64,000 bases of DNA from Nymphaea colorata (Eukaryota > Streptophyta > Magnoliopsida > Nymphaeales > Nymphaeaceae). Positions 57,567-64,000 of the stretch are shown piece by piece; within the stretch, counting starts at the first letter, position 1, and every line of letters begins with the position of its first letter. The position numbers and the translations under genes were made by a program. The notes below the pieces were generated by a model. That model did not search any database. It was not told the origin of the DNA and was given only the letters and a program-made list of their open reading frames with translations. The stretch lies in the NCBI RefSeq assembly GCF_008831285.2, contig NC_045139.1:10380704-10444703 (forward strand), read 5' to 3'.

Positions 57567-60500
57567 TCATTTATTATACATATTCACAACATTGTTGAAC
57601 CTCTGGCACATACTTCCCATAGTCTATTATGAGGGAGAGAATTCCTATTTAGACAAAGTATCTACTTTCTACATTGATAAATAAATCAAATACATTCACA
57701 TTTAGTTCGCAATTCATCGGTCAGCCTTGATCTGCTGTCAATCAGCTGTCCCTAGCTGTATGACACGGTGCCCTCGCGGGCTGCGGGGCCACACAGCCAC
57801 TTAATCCTGTTTAATCAATATTAGGTTCTCTTTTCTGCTAGAATGTTGTGGTTTTCAATTTTATTTCATTAGTACTTCTATTAGGCCATGACTCTTTAGA
57901 CATATGTCAAATATAGACCTAAAGTTTCTGGATTTTTAAATTTTATGTATGTATTATAAACTGTTGCTTGACCTGCCTCTAATTTTTTGAAACATATCCT
58001 CTGTCGTACATCTATATTTGGTCTACCACCCTCTCAAGAGCCTACAAGTGAAAGCCTAACTTGTTTAGAAAAAAAGAAAGAAAAATTTTATCTTTGACCA
58101 CTTTCTAACAACAAGACATACTTTTTTAATGTATGCAATATTTGGGGATGTGATGTTCCATTTCCACGACCTAGGAATTTACTACAAACAGAAAAGAAAA
58201 GAAAAAGTTCCATGTGCGTCAAGCTCTTGTGAACCAGAAAGTTGGATGTCGGACTTCTATATGTAATAAAATTTTGTTTACACATCTAAAAAGGTCTTTT
58301 CGCATTGATTCTTAGAACTTAATTTCAACACAGAACTTGCTTCTCTTTAGTTAGTTAGTCAAAGAGAATCATGTATCTTTTTTATTTCCAAAGTCCCCTC
58401 TACTTTCTAATGTTCAAGTAGGAAGCCATCATCTTATAAGGGAAAGGCAAATTTTATTCTTAACCAAATTTAGCAGTTTGCAATAATCACTTTAATTGGT
58501 GTCATCAGAGTTAGGCTAAACCAGTTCGAAATATTCATTTCAAATCAAATCAATCATTGCAAAGGATTCAGGAGTGCCATGTGCCAACTCAACATCAACT
58601 AATTTTTAGAATATTTTACTAGCTTTTTAAATTTCATATTATATATTTTTGTCTATTTTTTAATTTTTTTTTTTGTCAATTCCAAGTGAGTGAGAGGATT
58701 GCGATTGACTTCTTCTCTGTAGGTCGTTCATCTCGTAAGAAGATAGTGTACTTTTTATTTATTGTTGGTACTAGAACGTGAAGATAAAGGGAACATGCAA
58801 TGGAGGTAAATGATTATTTATTGGACAATAGAACCATCCTTTCAAGGGATTAATGATGGGCGTTACAAAACATTTCTATAAATTGATCAGTCTCTAACTC
58901 CTTGCTGCAATCTATCAGACGCAAACAATAAGTTATGTAAGAAATAGTCTTCAAAGCATAATCATCTCAAGAAACCAAAAAGCCCACCCTTTTGAGCTAG
59001 CAATTTCTTTACCAGAAAAAAATATCCCATGATTCTCTAAATTTGCTTTATTCTTTTTTCCTGACCTTAAGTTTTATCTGAATTCAAGTATTAAAGTTGT
59101 TAATTCAGGAAAAAAAGGAGCTGTTCTACTTCCAGTAAATACTGGTTCCTTTCTGAACTTCAAAGATCAACCTCATGCAAAGCATTCTTCCTAGTTATGG
59201 ACCTTAACTCAAAAACTGGGTTGTGTTCATAATGGTCCTTACCTTATTAATTAGCTATTTACTTTTTAAAATTTTCTTTTAAAGCTTTTGAATTTTAGCC
59301 TCCATTATTTTACTTTTGGGCATTAGATTGCTCTTGATCACACACTACCAATAGTTAATACAGGTACATCTCAAATATGGATGTCATTATTAACTGGGAA
59401 AGAAAAGGCCGAAATGAAAGAAAAAAATGAAAACGAATTGTGCTACCCTTCGTATCAAAATAATTGCATCTCGTGCTACCCTTCATATCAAAATAATTGT
59501 ATCTCCCGTCGCTCGTCCTTTTCATGGATTAAAAGACTAGGCTTTCCATTTTAAAGTTTTTGTTTTTTTACATTTTTTGGGCTTTTATTCTGATAAATGC
59601 CAAAACTTGGTAGCAGTTCAGCAATTCATCTCTGCCCAAATCCAATTTAGATGAAATAAAGGGTCATATCTACCAATAGTCGACAACAAGAAAGAAGAGA
59701 CAATGAGAACAGAAACAACATTGAGCCTCGTGAAGCTATTGAGGAGGAAGTTGCAATGGGAGGTTTAACTATTCTACAAGAGCACTCGAATAGCGGTGAA
59801 AAAGCTGAGCGGTCGCTGTCGCTGCTGCAATGAAGTGGTGCAATGAAACTTGCTTTGTGGGAGAAAAAATGAGATGCCCTAATTTTATCCTATGCGCCAT
59901 ACGGTGCCCCAATTTTTGTATGCCAGAATAATTAATAACTAAAATGCTGCTGGAAGAAAAAACCTTTTCTATAAACAAAATTTTAAAATGGAAAAAAAGT
60001 AAAAACTATAGATGACATTTCTCTTAATAAATTACTAAAATGTCCTTCCCTCCTTTACTGTGTTCTCTCATTTATCGACGGATAAAAGTCGGAGCAACTC
60101 CAAAATATTTCCGTGGTTTTTTGTGGTTCTATAATTTATATGGATAGGATCATAGGAGGACGTAAAATTCAATTGTCTAATTATTAATTTCTTAAACTTT
60201 TTGACATAAATTAACAACTCATATATATGGCTGCTTTTATGAAAATAATTCCCGGAGACGAGAAACTTAATTAGCATGGTGAAATGTGAAACGAAATATA
60301 ATTCTTACCGTTGTTTGTTCAATTGCCGCAAAGAACTACAAAGGAAGGTTTTTTTTTTTTTTAAAAAAGTAAAATAAAAAGGATTCCTGAAAATACCTTA
60401 TAAGGCAAGAAATATTATGGAAATTGTCTACGTCATACAATAGGCTGACACTATTTGGAGCATACTTTGTCCGTATTCATTTATTGGTCAATGAGAAATG

Positions 60501-60691
60501 CACGTTCATGGCATCAAGTCTCATTTATAATCAGCCCATCCTTTAATGCATGCATTGAGGCAACGCGGGAAATTAAGCCGGTCGGACCCATTTTATTTGG
60601 AACATTATTGTTTGACAAGGTATCCCACAGTTAAAGCATAACCCCAACCAGCTGTTCAGCTGAATATCATAATGAAGGTGGCATTGGGAGC

Positions 60692-60694
<3 letters not shown>

Positions 60695-60754
<60 letters not shown>
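60695..60754. repeat. Compound microsatellite (AT)n(GT)n(AT)n
   Basis: AT units at 60695-60722, GT units at about 60723-60738 and AT units to 60754 form a nearly symmetric block. It is a different locus from the similar compound repeat at 21879-21975. In copy 1 the corresponding place has only a short AT tract near 12660. Confidence 0.9.
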
Positions 60755-60755
<1 letters not shown>

Positions 60756-63080
60756 ATTTGAATCGTAACTCTAGCAATCCAACTCACTTAATTCACTAAT
60801 GAGAGCTATCCAGACCATAGAAAAAAGGAGAAATTATTTTGTTTTCATGTCAAAGTTTATTTCCAAGAAAGATAAATTGCAGAAAAAATGTATCCACTAT
60901 TATAATAGTTCATACATTTTTTTTTCTTATCAACTGTCTATCATGATGATAGATTGAACAACCATTATAAATAAGTTGAGTGACTCTATATAGCTACAAT
61001 CACCATTATATATATGTATATGGAATGTCCTTGAGAGTTTCATGCTCCAAAAGAGTGGCGAAGCGTCTCTCATGTAAAATTTTTTAAAACAAAGTTGATG
61101 AGTACTGGGAAGGTAATTTCTATGAGCTTCATCGATGGATTTAATTGCTCATGTGGCTGCTTTTAAGGGTTGACCTTGAGTATAGGTCCACATGTCTACC
61201 TCATGTCCAACTGATTCCGGAAGAGCGATGGCTTATGCTTTTGTCAGTTAGAATCTGGTGGATAGGACTTGCTGTTAGCTTTAAATTAGTGTCGGTTGCT
61301 ATATATCGTCAGAGGAGACTGCATGTGAAAGGTGTCCAGTCAAAATTAAAGAAAATTAATGGGTAAAAATAAAAATCGCTTTTGTCCTTGGTTAGGGGCA
61401 AAGACAGGTGTAAGTACTTTGTTGGTGATTGCTCATTCCAAATACAGAAAATTGTTTATTTTCGGGCAACTTTTTTCATTTTTATATCGATGTCCTTAAA
61501 AAATTTATAGTTAGTACCTCTTAGCCAAAATTTAAAAATTTCATCATTTTCTTGTACATAGTTATCTTTTGCTTTCCCTTTTACATGCATAATCTACCGT
61601 TGCGTCGATTGGAGCAGCTGCCACACAGTCACGTACATATGCACATCTTAATTTATTCTTCAGTCACATTGCACTGCACACCTGTGGTGCATATGCCAAG
61701 GAATCATTTAACATGGTCAATCCGAACGTGTATGCAAGGTTTCAATGTTTTCAGTTTCATTCCTTCAAGTTACAGTGCATCAATCTGCGGTCAGTATCTT
61801 GCATCGAACTGTAAAAACTCAAAGAAATGAAGGAAACTAAAAAAAAAAATATACCAACTTCAGGAATCGAACGAAGAACGCACAAACATATCAAGAGAAG
61901 AAATGCAATTTCTTCCAAACACGGAAGCTAGTTTCTCCATATTAAAGGAAAAATCAGCTTAAATTTCAAGTCAAAGAGTACATATATCACATTCTATAGA
62001 TATTAGAGACATCCTCCTTGATATTGCACTTCAAGCTTGGGGATCTAGTCTTATATTTTCCTATCTTCTTGCAATATTCCTCATTTCCTGTTTACTGTCA
62101 TCTAAACATGCGTTGGTGTAAAATTTGTGACACATTTTGGATTTTGACTTGTGTTTTCTTCTTCTTCTTCCTCCTCATCTTCTTCTTCTCACTTTATGTG
62201 GGCACGCTTGGTGGTGTTAATAAGTGCGTAGAGATCAATACTCTTGCCCGGTTCTCCCTTTGATACTACAAATGACTCTGACAATGGTACCACTGTGTCA
62301 TTAGTAACCAAGTCATTTCCCTGCCAATGGGTGAATGATCAAGAAGATTTTTCTAGGCATTCAAGTAAGTACACCAAGTGAACTACCCTCAGGTTGCCTG
62401 ATAGAGTTAAATCAGGTTATACTATAAAATTTTCCCCCATCATGTAGCGGAGGGATGGTTATGTGCACTGAGTTGTATCATGCACAATTCCTTATGCATG
62501 ACATGTGTCCTCTTGGCCAACTTCTAAGAGTAAGTGTCATGCACATGGACCTTCCGTATGGGAAAGTAGGTGGGAAATGGAAAAGTCAAAGCACATGTAT
62601 AGATAATGGACCGGATCCACTTGGATCCGGCCATAACTGACGTTCATTTGCCTAGGCAATATCTCTATCATTTTCATTTCAATACACAGCTTGGGCCTGG
62701 ACCTTGGAGATATCCACTAGCACACGAAGCCATTATCACGCTTCAGCTGTCTACAAGAAAGTCTACTATATATCTTCATAGCCTCTCTATGCGTTTACTC
62801 ACAGAAAGTTTGGTTAGATGCGTAAATCACTGTCATTGACAAAGGTAATTCATTCGGACTGTAAATTGTAAAGGGGAAAATATCCAACATTAACTTAGAA
62901 ATAAATGAGAGAGAGTGTGGTGCATTTATGTGCCGTTAATTTCCCCATTCATGTTCATATGAATGCATTGTCAACCTCACATTAAAGTTGTAAAAAACTT
63001 AGGTGGTGTTTTACAAAAAGCTCTCATAGACTTGATCAGCTTAGTGGTATGATCCCCAAGAAGGACTGCTTGCTACAAAC

Positions 63081-63084
<4 letters not shown>

Positions 63085-63118
<34 letters not shown>
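63085..63118. repeat. CT microsatellite in Q block copy 4
   Basis: About 16 CT units follow GAATTCT, paralogous to the tracts at 14843 and 54062. Confidence 0.85.
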
Positions 63119-63120
<2 letters not shown>

Positions 63121-64000
63121 AGAACTGGGGAATATTGTATGCTATTAGACGGCACACAAAGGGGGTGACCTGATCTTAGTTCTGGCTAGAAGGAACTGGG
63201 TAGTCCTGTATTTGCCTGATATCTAAACAAAGCCAAGGACAAAAATACCGCACAACCAAATTGGAGGCTATCATTATGTTGATGTGGTCGATGTTCTCGT
63301 AGACATACAGTTACCTGGAGAGACAGCTAGTTGAAAATGAGCAGAACTTAAAATTAGCCAACATTAGAGTTTTGTATTCCGTTCCCTCTTGAAGAAGAAT
63401 TTTATACATCTGCCTCCCGAAATTGATTATTTTGGGGTCGTTTGGCACCAAAGATACTATGAGATTGTTCCACAAATCTGCCTCAAAAATGTTTTGTGAT
63501 TCTTTCATGAATCTACTTATAAAATGTCCTAACCCCTTTGTTAATAACCTCTATGCCCGCACACCCAAGGCTCGAGGCACTGAGTCAAGATTGGCTTCAC
63601 AAATGGGTGCTTTGTAGATTCTTTATTTTCAACACTATAGATATGGCTTAATCCATGCGTTAGCAAAGCATGGTTTTCAAAATTATTGAACTGTGGGCTG
63701 CTTGTGCTGCTTAGCTACTTCGCAGTGATTATTAGAAAGTGGGACATTCCCCAACCCCTCATTTGAAAGCTCCTATCTCCTCAAGCAGTTATCATAGTGG
63801 TGTCAATAGAGCGTCCGACCTCTTACCTGAGCACGAAGGTTCTACTAAGCAACAAGCAACTCGTGATGTTTTCGGAAGATTTTCATCTTAAATGAAGAAT
63901 AAAAGGATATATAGCAGAAAAAATTTTCAATGTGTTTTAGCTCAAATCGACATGAAGGAAAGCAAGGTGACCTTAAATACTACTAGCTAGGTTTATCAGA

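Larger units (their letters stand above)
57567..64000. repeat. Segmental duplication, Q block copy 4 (no UGT attached)
   Basis: From CTCATTTATTATACA this matches copy 3 from about 49139 and copy 1 from about 10600, up to the window end, where copy 1's 15500-15550 region is still recognisable. It keeps the stretch missing from copy 3 (about 60680-61930) and the uninterrupted insertion site of element D (63429-63465). Nothing upstream of copy-3 49139 is present, so it never included, or has lost, a UGT on its left. No gene is recognisable. Confidence 0.8.

Overview
The window looks like nuclear DNA of a flowering plant. It has GC-rich intronless glycosyltransferase genes set in AT-rich spacer, Ty1/copia LTR retrotransposons primed by initiator-tRNA-Met-type primer sites, a CACTA-type transposon end, and plant-type microsatellites. 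The species cannot be named from the sequence alone. The only intact gene I can support is a UDP-dependent glycosyltransferase (UGT) at 8714-10114 on the minus strand. It resembles the UGT79/UGT91 group, which commonly adds a second sugar to an already glycosylated plant metabolite such as a flavonoid or anthocyanin. Layout: the window is a decayed tandem array of one ancestral segment made of a 3' flank (called P here), a UGT gene and a 5' flank (Q). Copy 1 has P at 2578-8713, the intact UGT at 8714-10114 and Q at 10115-15550. Copy 2 has P at about 19463-22022, a UGT pseudogene torn into four pieces between 22023 and 40310, and only a scrap of Q near 40490-40760. Copy 3 has P at 41352-46960, a UGT at 46961-48345 broken by one missing base, and Q at 48346-54458. 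A fourth Q copy without a UGT runs from 57567 to the window end. Between copies 1 and 2 lie an unrecognised stretch (15550-17119), a 2-kb element with 280-bp inverted arms (17120-19124) and a degenerate GGATTCGG-like array (19125-19462). Mobile elements: three separate Ty1/copia elements have landed inside the copy-2 UGT, each with two LTRs and a 5-bp target duplication. They are A (22313-28857, minus strand), B (29254-34619, plus) and C (34943-39976, minus). A fourth, D (54459-57566, plus), has lost its 3' half where the fourth Q copy begins. All four carry stops, frameshifts or changed catalytic residues, so none looks autonomous. A CACTA-type end sits at the same place in all three P copies, so it predates the duplication. 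How the parts relate: the array appears to have grown by segmental duplication and then decayed differently in each copy. Copy 1 kept an open frame but drifted at conserved UGT motifs. Copy 3 kept more consensus residues but lost one G in a homopolymer. Copy 2 was dismantled by retrotransposons. I found no operon, CRISPR array, rRNA or convincing tRNA gene. I found nothing that looks like an undescribed enzymatic system; the main interest is genome evolution.
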